Source: Bacillota bacterium (GTDB lineage: Bacteria; Bacillota; Bacilli; Lactobacillales; Aerococcaceae). From it: DNA of 13,876 bases. The number at the start of each line of letters is the position of its first letter. The first letter of the stretch is position 1. Positions 1 to 6,585 of this stretch are shown here, piece by piece. A model generated the notes under the pieces. That model did not search any database, was not told where the DNA came from, and was given only the letters and a program-made list of their open reading frames with translations. The DNA lies in contig JAEZWY010000202.1 of the NCBI GenBank assembly GCA_023442905.1, positions 1 through 13,876 of the forward strand. Direction: 5' to 3'. Position numbers and translations under genes: made by a program.

Positions 1-721
1 TAGTATCTTCGAATCGAATCCCCGGTTCTTCTAACTCTTCCGGTGAAAAACGATAACCAATAATAAAGTCAGCTGGTGCTTCTTGACGAACAACTGCTTT
101 TACCTCTTGGACAACCTCACGAATAAAAGTCATTCGCTTCTCACGACTGCCCCCCCAACGATCATGACGTCGGTTTGAATGCGGTGAAAAGAATTGTTGT
201 AGGATAAAAGTATTCGCACCATGTAACTCAACCCCATCAAATCCCGCTTGAATCGCACGACGAGTAGCATCCACAAATAATTGCACCATTTCAGTAATTT
301 GTTCATCTGTCATTTCACGTGGAACTGGCGCATTTGGACGTAGGGCCGCAACTGGACTTGGTGCAATTGGTGTTGCCCCACCATTTAAGTTTGGCCAAGC
401 CATTCGTCCAGCATGGTAAATTTGGACAATCGCTTTTGAACCTTCCTCTTTAATTGCTTTTGCAAGTTTAGTTAGGCCTGGAATTTTGTCATCCGTATCA
501 ATACCCACGGCACCAGAAAATCCACGTCCTTCGTTTTCCACAAAGCAACTTTCGACAATTACCGCTGCCGCGTCTCCAGAACGAAACTTGTAATAATCAA
601 TAATTCCTTGGTTTATTCTGCCATCAAAATAAGCAGATTGCGTAGTCATAGGCGCCATTAATAATCTATTTTTTAATGTTGCACCAGAATGTAATTTCAC
701 TTCTTCAAATAATTGTTTCAT
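1..721 (-). CDS. NADH:flavin oxidoreductase, Old Yellow Enzyme family (partial, C-terminus beyond left edge)
   Basis: This is the first 240 codons of an FMN-dependent TIM-barrel ene-reductase, which typically reduces activated C=C bonds with NAD(P)H. The start is ATG at 721 with an AAAGGG ribosome binding site about 8 bases upstream. Visible family motifs are the N-terminal strand with KNRLLMAPM (residues 18-25), the FMN-contacting Gln100 in VQIYHAGR, the substrate-binding His/Asn pair at His167 and Asn170 in VELHGAN, the following QQFFSPHSNRRHDRWGGS segment (175-192) and Arg224 in GYRFSPEE. Family members are usually 350-400 residues (or about 650 with an added FeS/FAD module), so at least a third is outside the window and the two-domain type cannot be excluded. 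The true substrate is unknown. A terminator upstream separates it from the next minus-strand gene, and it has its own promoter. Confidence 0.93.
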   Translation of the reverse strand, partial: MKQLFEEVKLHSGATLKNRLLMAPMTTQSAYFDGRINQGIIDYYKFRSGDAAAVIVESCFVENEGRGFSGAVGIDTDDKIPGLTKLAKAIKEEGSKAIVQIYHAGRMAWPNLNGGATPIAPSPVAALRPNAPVPREMTDEQITEMVQLFVDATRRAIQAGFDGVELHGANTFILQQFFSPHSNRRHDRWGGSREKRMTFIREVVQEVKAVVRQEAPADFIIGYRFSPEELEEPGIRFEDT

Positions 722-748
722 ATCAATAACCCTTTCTGAATTATTGAT
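722..748 (-). promoter_or_regulatory. Inverted repeat enclosing the ribosome binding site of the flavin oxidoreductase gene
   Basis: ATCAATAA (722-729) and TTATTGAT (741-748) are perfect 8-bp complementary arms. In the minus-strand transcript they would form a stem with the AAAGGG ribosome binding site in the 11-base loop, directly before the ATG. It could be a weak translation-control hairpin or a DNA operator for a dimeric regulator. The arms are all A/T except one pair, so chance is possible. Confidence 0.35.
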
Positions 749-785
749 AAATAAAACTAATTGATTAAACTCCTTCGATAAATGT

Positions 786-814
786 AGTATATAATAAAGC
801 TTCGAGTTTGTGAA
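786..814 (-). promoter_or_regulatory. Predicted sigma-A promoter of the flavin oxidoreductase gene
   Basis: On the minus strand TTCACA (814-809) and TATACT (791-786) are separated by 17 bases, a close match to TTGACA/TATAAT. It lies about 65 bases upstream of the start codon at 721. The rest of the 722-902 gap shows no gene. Confidence 0.6.
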
Positions 815-902
815 GTATTTAATTTGATTTATTTGTATCTTCTTCCCATTTTGATTTATTTAAAAGTCCCTATATCCTTTTTATCACAAGATTTTTTCCA
901 TT

Positions 903-930
903 AAAAAAGGAACTATCTAAAGATAGTCCC
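903..930 (-). terminator. Rho-independent terminator of the luciferase-like oxidoreductase gene
   Basis: Read on the minus strand, the arms ACTATC and GATAGT (913-917/922-926 plus flanking A-T) pair around a 4-base loop. Two G-C pairs beyond one mismatch extend the stem, and TTTTTT (908-903) follows. It starts about 15 bases after the TAA stop at 946-948. Confidence 0.75.
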
Positions 931-945
931 ATCAAATATAACGGA

Positions 946-1950
946 TTAAATTTTATCAAACATCTCTGCTAAATAACGGTAAGATTGTAGCCGTTTCTCT
1001 TCATCAAAAATCGGCGCATAAACTAAAATTTCGTCTATACCAAGCGTTTCAATTTCATCATCCAGAATGGCTTTCACCGTTTCTTTGGACCCCTTGATAA
1101 TAAATCGTTTAGCTAAGTAGTCCTCTAACAAGCCTTGGGCCCCAGCACCTAAACTATAGTCTTTAGACTCTTCAGGACTCATATTCGGCAAGAGTTGACC
1201 AGTCCGAATCCCCATTTGCATCAATTCAATGGGTTTAGCTAAATAATCTGCTTCCTCATCTGTATCGCCCACAATGATCATATAAGACACCATGACTTTC
1301 GGTTTTTGGAAAAATTCACTCGGCTCAAACCGGTCCCGGTACAGTTTAAAAACGTCCGGATCCGTTTCAATCCCAAAGAATTTAGCAAAGGCATAACCCA
1401 AGCCCATTTGTGCCGTCACCAATGCTGATTGTCCAGAAGACCCTAGCATCCAAGGTTCCGTTAGATGTTTCAGATTTTGGGGCATAGCCCGTACCTTTCC
1501 ATAAAAATCAGGTGCTTGCTTATCTGCTAGATAATCTAAAATCACTTGGATTTTATCGTACATATCTGTAAAGGTTTGCGGACGGCCTTCAGCTAATGCT
1601 TTAATCTCATCCGGACCAGATCCCGGTGCCCTACCTAGCCCAATATCAATTCTACCTGGCGCTAAAGCGGTCAACAGCTTGAAATTTTCTGCTATTTTTA
1701 AGGGGGAATAATGCATGATCATTGTTCCACCCGTTCCTAAATGTATACGGTCAGTCTTCGCCGCAGCATAAGCAACAAGCATCTCCGGTGATACTGATGC
1801 CAAACTAGGCATGTTATGATGTTCTGCAAACCAGTACCGGTTATAATTTAATTTCTCTATCTCTTGGACAAATCGCATCGTACGTTCAACCGCACCCTCT
1901 GCAGATTCCCCTTTATTTATCGTCACTAAATCGTGTAGGCCTAATTCCAC
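946..1950 (-). CDS. LLM class flavin-dependent oxidoreductase, MsnO8-like (luciferase-like)
   Basis: A 334-residue single-domain TIM-barrel protein of the bacterial luciferase superfamily, expected to use reduced FMN or F420-like flavin chemistry in the cytoplasm. Characteristic blocks are the YWFAEHHNMP region (39-48, with the paired His after Glu), the LGTGGTMIMHYSPLKIAENF strand-helix unit (71-90) and PGRIDIGLGRAPG (98-110), which together are typical of the MsnO8 subgroup. The length is normal for the family. The start is GTG at 1950: an AGAGAGG ribosome binding site lies 9-10 bases upstream, and the ATG within the leader runs into a stop after two codons. A terminator follows the gene. 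The chromate-transporter pair ends 93 bases upstream on the same strand with no clear terminator between, so read-through is possible. The physiological substrate is unknown. Confidence 0.93.
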   Translation of the reverse strand: MELGLHDLVTINKGESAEGAVERTMRFVQEIEKLNYNRYWFAEHHNMPSLASVSPEMLVAYAAAKTDRIHLGTGGTMIMHYSPLKIAENFKLLTALAPGRIDIGLGRAPGSGPDEIKALAEGRPQTFTDMYDKIQVILDYLADKQAPDFYGKVRAMPQNLKHLTEPWMLGSSGQSALVTAQMGLGYAFAKFFGIETDPDVFKLYRDRFEPSEFFQKPKVMVSYMIIVGDTDEEADYLAKPIELMQMGIRTGQLLPNMSPEESKDYSLGAGAQGLLEDYLAKRFIIKGSKETVKAILDDEIETLGIDEILVYAPIFDEEKRLQSYRYLAEMFDKI

Positions 1951-1984
1951 CTAAAACATCCTCTCTATTCTTATGCTCCCTATT

Positions 1985-1990
1985 ATTATA
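1985..1990 (-). promoter_or_regulatory. Candidate -10 box upstream of the luciferase-like gene
   Basis: A perfect TATAAT on the minus strand lies about 35 bases upstream of the GTG start. No good -35 box lies 16-18 bases further upstream (the sequence there is TTTCTT-like), so this is only a possible promoter. Confidence 0.3.
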
Positions 1991-2043
1991 GCCGGTGCAT
2001 CTTGAACTAGAAAGAAATACGACTTGACTAATCCTGACTTTAA

Positions 2044-2613
2044 TTAAATAACCCATCCTTGTACTAAATAAGCCACTACATTCAAGACCCCAGCCAATAG
2101 CATGATCACCACCGGATCCCACTTGGTTTTAAATAATAAAGTTAAACATATAGCAAAAATGACAATCGCAACGATGTTGATGGTTTGTACCCCCACCACT
2201 TGGTCGCCCCAAAAGCTCGTCACTAGAATAGACATCCCAGCCGTCGCAATCATAGCCACAACCGCTGGACGAAGAGCTTTTAGAACATACTGCAATGAAT
2301 CCAAATTCCGGTATTTCATGTAAACATAGGCCAAAATGGTTACCAAAATAATCGATGGAAAGACCGATCCAAGCGTCGACACAATCCCACCTGGTATACC
2401 CGCAATCTGATTGCCCACAAAAGTCGCCGAATTTATAGCAATCGGACCTGGCGTCATTTGGGAAATGGTAATCAAGTCCGTAAACTCTTGCTGGCTTAAC
2501 CATTGGTGGTTGGTCACAATTTCATCCTGGATTAAAGGTAAGGCCGCATACCCACCCCCAAAGCTAAAAGCACCCACCTTTAAAAAAGACCAAAATAGCT
2601 GTAAATAGATCAT
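2044..2613 (-). CDS. chrA: Chromate transporter family protein, half-size ChrA (second of pair)
   Basis: A 189-residue polytopic membrane protein of the CHR family (one Chromate_transp domain). Family signatures are FSFGGGYAALPLI near residues 17-29, the QMTPGPIAINSATFVG block near 52-67, and several hydrophobic segments through the C-terminus. Full-length ChrA proteins are about 400 residues and contain two such domains; here the halves are separate genes that probably form a heterodimer. The ATG at 2613 overlaps the stop of the upstream half by 4 bp (ATGA), with GGGAGG upstream, so translation is likely coupled. CHR proteins can export chromate, but many members in Firmicutes have no shown substrate, so the transported ion is uncertain. 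Confidence 0.93.
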   Translation of the reverse strand: MIYLQLFWSFLKVGAFSFGGGYAALPLIQDEIVTNHQWLSQQEFTDLITISQMTPGPIAINSATFVGNQIAGIPGGIVSTLGSVFPSIILVTILAYVYMKYRNLDSLQYVLKALRPAVVAMIATAGMSILVTSFWGDQVVGVQTINIVAIVIFAICLTLLFKTKWDPVVIMLLAGVLNVVAYLVQGWVI

Positions 2614-3197
2614 GCCTTTTTACCTCCCTTATATCGGTCAAACAAGTATTTACCAATACCTAATCCTGCTGCAACTAAAATAATCAAAATCACATTCACA
2701 TTGAAGAAATAATTGGCTACAAAAGCAACTAGCATTGCTGTGATGAGTAATGGATTTTTTGTGTCTGTCACTTCTTTACCCATTTGAAGCACTACTGCTA
2801 CAATAACTGCTGCCACTCCAGCTTGCATTCCTTCTAGTAATAAAGAGATCCAGACATTAGATCTGAAAGCATCATAAAAGAAGGAAATCAAGGTGATAAT
2901 CGTAAAAGGAGGAATAATAGTTGCAATGACTGCGGTTAATACACCTAACAAGCCGGCTAATTTATACCCAATTACAATGGCGCCATTCACCGCTATCGCA
3001 CCAGGTGCTGACTGCGCAATCGCAACTAAATCCAACATCTCATCTTTATCAATCCAACCCAAATCATCCACAAAAGTTTTTCGCATCAATGTGATAATGA
3101 CATAGCCACCACCAAATGTGAAAGCACTCAAGACAAGGGTCGACATAAATAATTTTCGTAAGATAGCTAACTTACTATCGGCATGTTTATTTTCCAT
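2610..3197 (-). CDS. chrA: Chromate transporter family protein, half-size ChrA (first of pair)
   Basis: A 195-residue membrane protein homologous to its downstream partner, with the CHR motifs FTFGGGYV (27-34) and QSAPGAIAVNGA (about 67-78) and about six hydrophobic stretches. It ends in a basic tail, KGGKKA. I chose the ATG at 3197 rather than a TTG 15 bases earlier, because GGAAGGG lies 6 bases before this ATG and would be inside the coding region with the TTG start. It is the first gene of a two-gene unit that may continue into the luciferase-like gene. Function is inferred as for its partner: half of an ion exporter of the chromate-transporter family. Confidence 0.92.
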   Translation of the reverse strand: MENKHADSKLAILRKLFMSTLVLSAFTFGGGYVIITLMRKTFVDDLGWIDKDEMLDLVAIAQSAPGAIAVNGAIVIGYKLAGLLGVLTAVIATIIPPFTIITLISFFYDAFRSNVWISLLLEGMQAGVAAVIVAVVLQMGKEVTDTKNPLLITAMLVAFVANYFFNVNVILIILVAAGLGIGKYLFDRYKGGKKA

Positions 3198-3239
3198 AAA
3201 TTTCCCTTCCAAATAAAAGCTTATCTATCATCAATCTCC

Positions 3240-3270
3240 ATTATACAGAAGTAATTAAGAAAATAAGCAA
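3240..3270 (-). promoter_or_regulatory. Candidate promoter of the chrA pair
   Basis: On the minus strand a perfect TATAAT (3245-3240) is preceded by TTGCTT (3270-3265), but the spacing is 19 bases, longer than the usual 17. It lies about 45 bases before the chrA start and diverges from the HAD-gene promoter. Confidence 0.45.
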
Positions 3271-3279
3271 TTTAACCAC

Positions 3280-3310
3280 TTGATATGGAATGCGTTCCAT
3301 CCTCTACAAT
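3280..3310 (+). promoter_or_regulatory. Candidate promoter of the HAD-LacI unit with operator-like palindrome in the spacer
   Basis: TTGATA (3280-3285) and TACAAT (3305-3310) resemble -35/-10 boxes with a 19-base spacer. The spacer is filled by the near-palindrome ATGGAATGCGTTCCAT (3285-3300), symmetric at 14 of 16 positions, where a bound dimer would block RNA polymerase. The LacI-type regulator encoded downstream is the obvious candidate ligand (inference). Confidence 0.45.
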
Positions 3311-3341
3311 GATTTCAATAAAAGAAAAGAGGTATCAATAA

Positions 3342-4143
3342 ATGATTTGAACACATTTTTTTAGATATGGACGGCACACTGCTAAATAGCCAAGGCATGG
3401 TTTCCAACATAAATGCCACTACTATTAAAGAAGCTAACATTCCAATTAGCTTAGTTTCAGCTAGAGCACCCATGGAAATGGTGAATACCCTGAAAAAAAT
3501 CAATGTGAATGGCATTCACGTTGGTTTTAATGGTGGCCTGATTTATACTTTTGAGAACAATACTGTAGAAACGCTAGTAGAAAAACCATTGCATGCTGAT
3601 GAAGGCAAATACTTAATTCGTTATATCCAAACGCATTTTCCAAAATTAAGCCAGTCATACTATTCCAGAAATAATTGGTATACATGTAAAAAAGATAAGG
3701 GCATTAACTATAGCACCAATATCACAAAACTGCAGGCAACTCTAGTAGATATCAAAGAGTATCTACATCCTACTTTTGATATCTTTAAAGTTAAGCTTAT
3801 CACCTTTGATGAACAAGAAATGAAGCATTTAAAGACGAAGTTAACTGATCTTAATATTGCCCATGTCTCTATTCAACAATCAGATAAATATACTCTTGAA
3901 ATTACCCATAAAGCTGCTAAGAAATCAAAGGGCATCGATTATATTATTCATAGACAGCAAATTAACCCTCACAATACAGCTGCTTTTGGAGACGGTCATA
4001 ATGATCTACCCATGTTCACAAAAGTTGGTTATCCAATTGCTATGGCTAACGCAGCTGAAGATGTTAAATTACAAGCAAAGTATATTACGCGATCGAATGA
4101 TGATGACGGTGTTGGACATGGCATTAAATATCTACTATGGTAA
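3342..4143 (+). pseudogene. Cof-type HAD-superfamily sugar-phosphatase, start region frameshifted
   Basis: The body encodes a Cof/HAD-IIB phosphatase, a family that dephosphorylates sugar phosphates and similar small metabolites in the cytoplasm. Visible motifs are DMDGT (motif I), LVSARAP (motif II), the KSKG lysine (motif III) and GDGHNDLPMF (motif IV). The natural start is ATG at 3342 with AGAGG 9 bases upstream, but it reads ATG ATT TGA and stops. Removing one T from TTT at 3346-3348 gives MIEHIFLDMDGTLLN, exactly the expected N-terminus. The longest intact frame starts at ATG 3367 and would lack the first eight residues, including the catalytic nucleophile Asp before MDGT. The intact part is 258 residues, close to full length. 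Either the gene is inactivated by a 1-base insertion or the base is a sequencing error. The stop at 4143 is 39 bases before the LacI coding region, in the same frame. Confidence 0.8.
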
Positions 4144-4182
4144 GATAATTTTGATGAATTACTAGAGAATCGAGGTCACAAA

Positions 4183-5115
4183 ATCGCATCTATTAAAGAT
4201 ATTTCTAAAAAATCAGGCTATGCACCAGCAACCATTTCACGCTATTTGAATCAATCTGGGTATGTGTCCAAAAAGGCTGCTGATCGTATACAGGAAGCCA
4301 TAGAAGAATTAGACTATACGCCTAATCAATCCGCCGTCAATTTAAGTATTGGAAAAACCAATACAATCGGTGTTGTCTTACCATATGTAAAACATCCCTA
4401 TTTTGTCGAAATCATCCGGGGACTGATAGATGCTGCTGTTAAAAGTGACTATCAACTCTTATTCCTCCCCTCAAACTACGATCGCCAAATCGAAATAAAC
4501 TATCTCAAACAATTGAAATCTAAAGCTGTAGATGCACTTATTTTTATCTCAAGGTCCGTAACTACAAAAGAAATTGATAGCTACAGTAAATACGGTCAAA
4601 TCGTTTGTTTAGAAGAAACAAGGTCAGATAAAATTTCTTCAGTATACGTAGAACGAAGATCAGGTTACACACAAATGTTCCGTTGGTTAAAGTCTCAAGG
4701 AATCCATAATATCGCCCTTTTATTTTCTAGAAACAATGAAGAAAGTGACACTTATCGTGCAACAATGAATGCCTTTCATCAATACATGCCTCATACGTCA
4801 TTTAAAACCTTTGATAACATCCATGATTATCAAGACATTGAAAGAACTATCGCTTTATTCAATAAATACGGCCCTTTTGACTGCGTCCTATCAAACAATG
4901 ATGACTTGGCCGTAGGATTGAAAACGCATTTTGCAACGCAAAACAAGCCGCCACTAATCATTAGTCAAGAAGCCCAATTATCAGGTCAGTTAAATGCTAT
5001 TCCCTCTATTGATAACCATACCTATCAAGTAGGCATAGCAGCCTTTGAAGCTGCTAAAGGCAATCAGGTGGTAAACAAACCATTTGAATCAACATTTATT
5101 CTAGAGCGGTCATAG
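4183..5115 (+). CDS. LacI-family transcriptional regulator with no standard start codon (possibly inactivated)
   Basis: A LacI/GalR repressor of about 310 residues. The N-terminal helix-turn-helix reads ASIKDISKKSGYAPATISRY, the canonical hinge is NQSAVNLSIGKTNTIGVVLP, and a periplasmic-binding-protein-like effector domain follows. The expected first codon, right after GAGG at a 7-base spacing, is ATC (4183-4185), where family members have ATG. No ATG, GTG or TTG exists in frame between the preceding HAD stop and this point. The first in-frame candidate is TTG at 4246, which lies inside the recognition region, would destroy DNA binding and has no ribosome binding site. So either ATC is used as a rare start, or the start was lost by a G-to-C change. 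It probably belongs with the upstream HAD gene and may autoregulate through the palindrome at 3285-3300. Its effector is unknown. Confidence 0.8.
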   Translation: MASIKDISKKSGYAPATISRYLNQSGYVSKKAADRIQEAIEELDYTPNQSAVNLSIGKTNTIGVVLPYVKHPYFVEIIRGLIDAAVKSDYQLLFLPSNYDRQIEINYLKQLKSKAVDALIFISRSVTTKEIDSYSKYGQIVCLEETRSDKISSVYVERRSGYTQMFRWLKSQGIHNIALLFSRNNEESDTYRATMNAFHQYMPHTSFKTFDNIHDYQDIERTIALFNKYGPFDCVLSNNDDLAVGLKTHFATQNKPPLIISQEAQLSGQLNAIPSIDNHTYQVGIAAFEAAKGNQVVNKPFESTFILERS

Positions 5116-5139
5116 CAGCAATTATTATCTATAAATAGC

Positions 5140-5176
5140 AAAAAGCTTGATATTTATATACGATATCAAGCTTTTT
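5140..5176. terminator. Bidirectional rho-independent terminator
   Basis: A perfect 14-bp inverted repeat, AAAAAGCTTGATAT (5140-5153) and ATATCAAGCTTTTT (5163-5176), encloses a 9-base loop. The A-run on one side and T-run on the other give a U-tract in both directions. It sits between the convergent LacI gene (stop 5115) and the PTS gene (stop 5189) and can end both transcripts. Confidence 0.9.
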
Positions 5177-5188
5177 CAATATTCAAAT

Positions 5189-6568
5189 TTATTTCTTTTT
5201 CTCTAGCATAGAATCATCAAATCCAAAGAAGTAAGTAACTATTGCAGAACCAAAGTAAGCAATCGCACAAGCTATCAAGAAGCCAACAAAACCTTGACCG
5301 ATATATCCTGGTAAAGTCAATAAACTTGTACCCAATAAAGTAGGAGCACCAGTACCCGCAGCTGCTACAATAGCACCTGAAATCCCTGAGAAAAACATCC
5401 CGATATAGAATGGTTTCTTATACTTCAGGGTAATACCATAAATTGCCGGTTCAGTAATACCAGCTAAAACAGCTGAAATTGCTGCAGAACCACTAAGTTG
5501 TTTTAGATCTTTATCTTTTGTTTTTAAGAATACGCCTAAGGTAGCGCCTGCCTGTGCCATATTATTAGGTCCTGTAATGGTAAACAAAGTATCTCTTCCA
5601 TATTGTGCAATATTATTGAAAACAATTGGTACGAATCCCCAATGTAATCCAAACATTACAACCATAGGCCATAATGCACCAAGAATACCTCCAGCAACAA
5701 TTGGGTTAAAGCTAACCATTGCTGTATAACCGCTCGCTAACAAGTTACCTGCACCATCGGCTAATGGTCCAATCGCCAAATATGTTGCTGGTACCATAAC
5801 CGCTAATGATACTAACGGAACGAAAAATCTTTTAATAATATCTGGAGTAACTTTATTTAAAAGCGCTTCCAATTTAGATAATACAAATACAGATAGAATA
5901 ATAGGAATTACTGATGAAGAATAATTAACCAGAACTACTGGTATATTCATGAAGGTGATTGCTTCATTTGCAGAGTAAGCTGCCGTTAAGTCTGGATATA
6001 ATAATGCCGCCCCAATTCCTACAGCAACGAATTTATTCGCCTTAAATTTTTCAGCTGATGTATAAGCTAAAATTACCGGAAGGAAAACAAATAACGCATC
6101 CGCAGCAGCATACAGCATTCTATATGTTCCACTTTCTTCGACCAGCCAACCCATAGTAGTACATAAGATTAGAATACCTTTTAACATACCAGCCCCACTT
6201 AATGCACCTAATACTGGTGTAAATACACCAGCAACTACATCCATGAAACTATTCAGTATATTTTTACTTTCTGTTTCTTCTGAATCATCGTCAAGAGTGG
6301 TTGCATTACCTGTATTGAGACGATAATTATCTGAAATCGTATTATACACATCTGCTACTTGATTTCCAATTACAACCTGAATCTGTCCACCTGCGTCTAA
6401 AACCTTAATTACCCCATTCACATTTTCCAGGTTATCCATCTCTATTCGTTCTTTATCCGATACTTTAAATCTTAAACGAGTTGCACAATGTGTAAGGGAT
6501 TTAATATTTTCTACTCCACCAATATTTGTGATAATTTCTTTTGATAATACATCATATTTACTTGTCAT
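5189..6568 (-). CDS. PTS glucoside-family transporter subunit EIIBC
   Basis: A 459-residue membrane permease that imports and phosphorylates a sugar or glycoside. The EIIB domain is at residues 1-80, with the phosphorylated Cys28 in HCATRLRF. A linker rich in Asp/Glu/Thr (88-103) leads to the EIIC domain (about 105-450), which contains many hydrophobic segments, FGLHWGFVPI with His309, and the signature GITEPAIYG (370-378). There is no EIIA domain, unlike the roughly 610-residue BglF-type EIIBCA proteins; like sucrose- and trehalose-type EIIBC it must borrow an EIIA from elsewhere. The start ATG has GGAGGAAG 4 bases upstream. It is the last gene of the six-gene operon and ends just before the shared terminator. 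Subfamily membership suggests a glucoside or disaccharide. Context suggests an apiose-containing glycoside (inference). Confidence 0.93.
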   Translation of the reverse strand: MTSKYDVLSKEIITNIGGVENIKSLTHCATRLRFKVSDKERIEMDNLENVNGVIKVLDAGGQIQVVIGNQVADVYNTISDNYRLNTGNATTLDDDSEETESKNILNSFMDVVAGVFTPVLGALSGAGMLKGILILCTTMGWLVEESGTYRMLYAAADALFVFLPVILAYTSAEKFKANKFVAVGIGAALLYPDLTAAYSANEAITFMNIPVVLVNYSSSVIPIILSVFVLSKLEALLNKVTPDIIKRFFVPLVSLAVMVPATYLAIGPLADGAGNLLASGYTAMVSFNPIVAGGILGALWPMVVMFGLHWGFVPIVFNNIAQYGRDTLFTITGPNNMAQAGATLGVFLKTKDKDLKQLSGSAAISAVLAGITEPAIYGITLKYKKPFYIGMFFSGISGAIVAAAGTGAPTLLGTSLLTLPGYIGQGFVGFLIACAIAYFGSAIVTYFFGFDDSMLEKKK

Positions 6569-6585
6569 CGTTCTTCCTCCATGGT

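Noticed and set aside
2102..2608. Several open frames on both strands across the chrA region
   Set aside because: They are out-of-frame shadows of the two CHR membrane protein genes, lack ribosome binding sites and encode no recognisable domain.
3198..3212. TTG at 3212 as start of the first chrA gene
   Set aside because: The GGAAGGG ribosome binding site would lie inside the coding sequence; ATG 3197 has it at the right distance.
3286..3299. TGGAATGCGTTCCA as a CcpA cre site
   Set aside because: The centre is GC rather than CG and the third base is G, so the match to the cre consensus fails at the key positions.
3857..4165. A second plus-strand open frame overlapping the HAD gene end
   Set aside because: It overlaps the conserved motif IV region of the HAD gene in another frame and shows no recognisable protein.
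4246..4248. TTG at 4246 as a genuine start of the first LacI-family gene
   Set aside because: It falls at the end of the recognition helix and has no ribosome binding site; the reading frame upstream encodes the complete helix-turn-helix.
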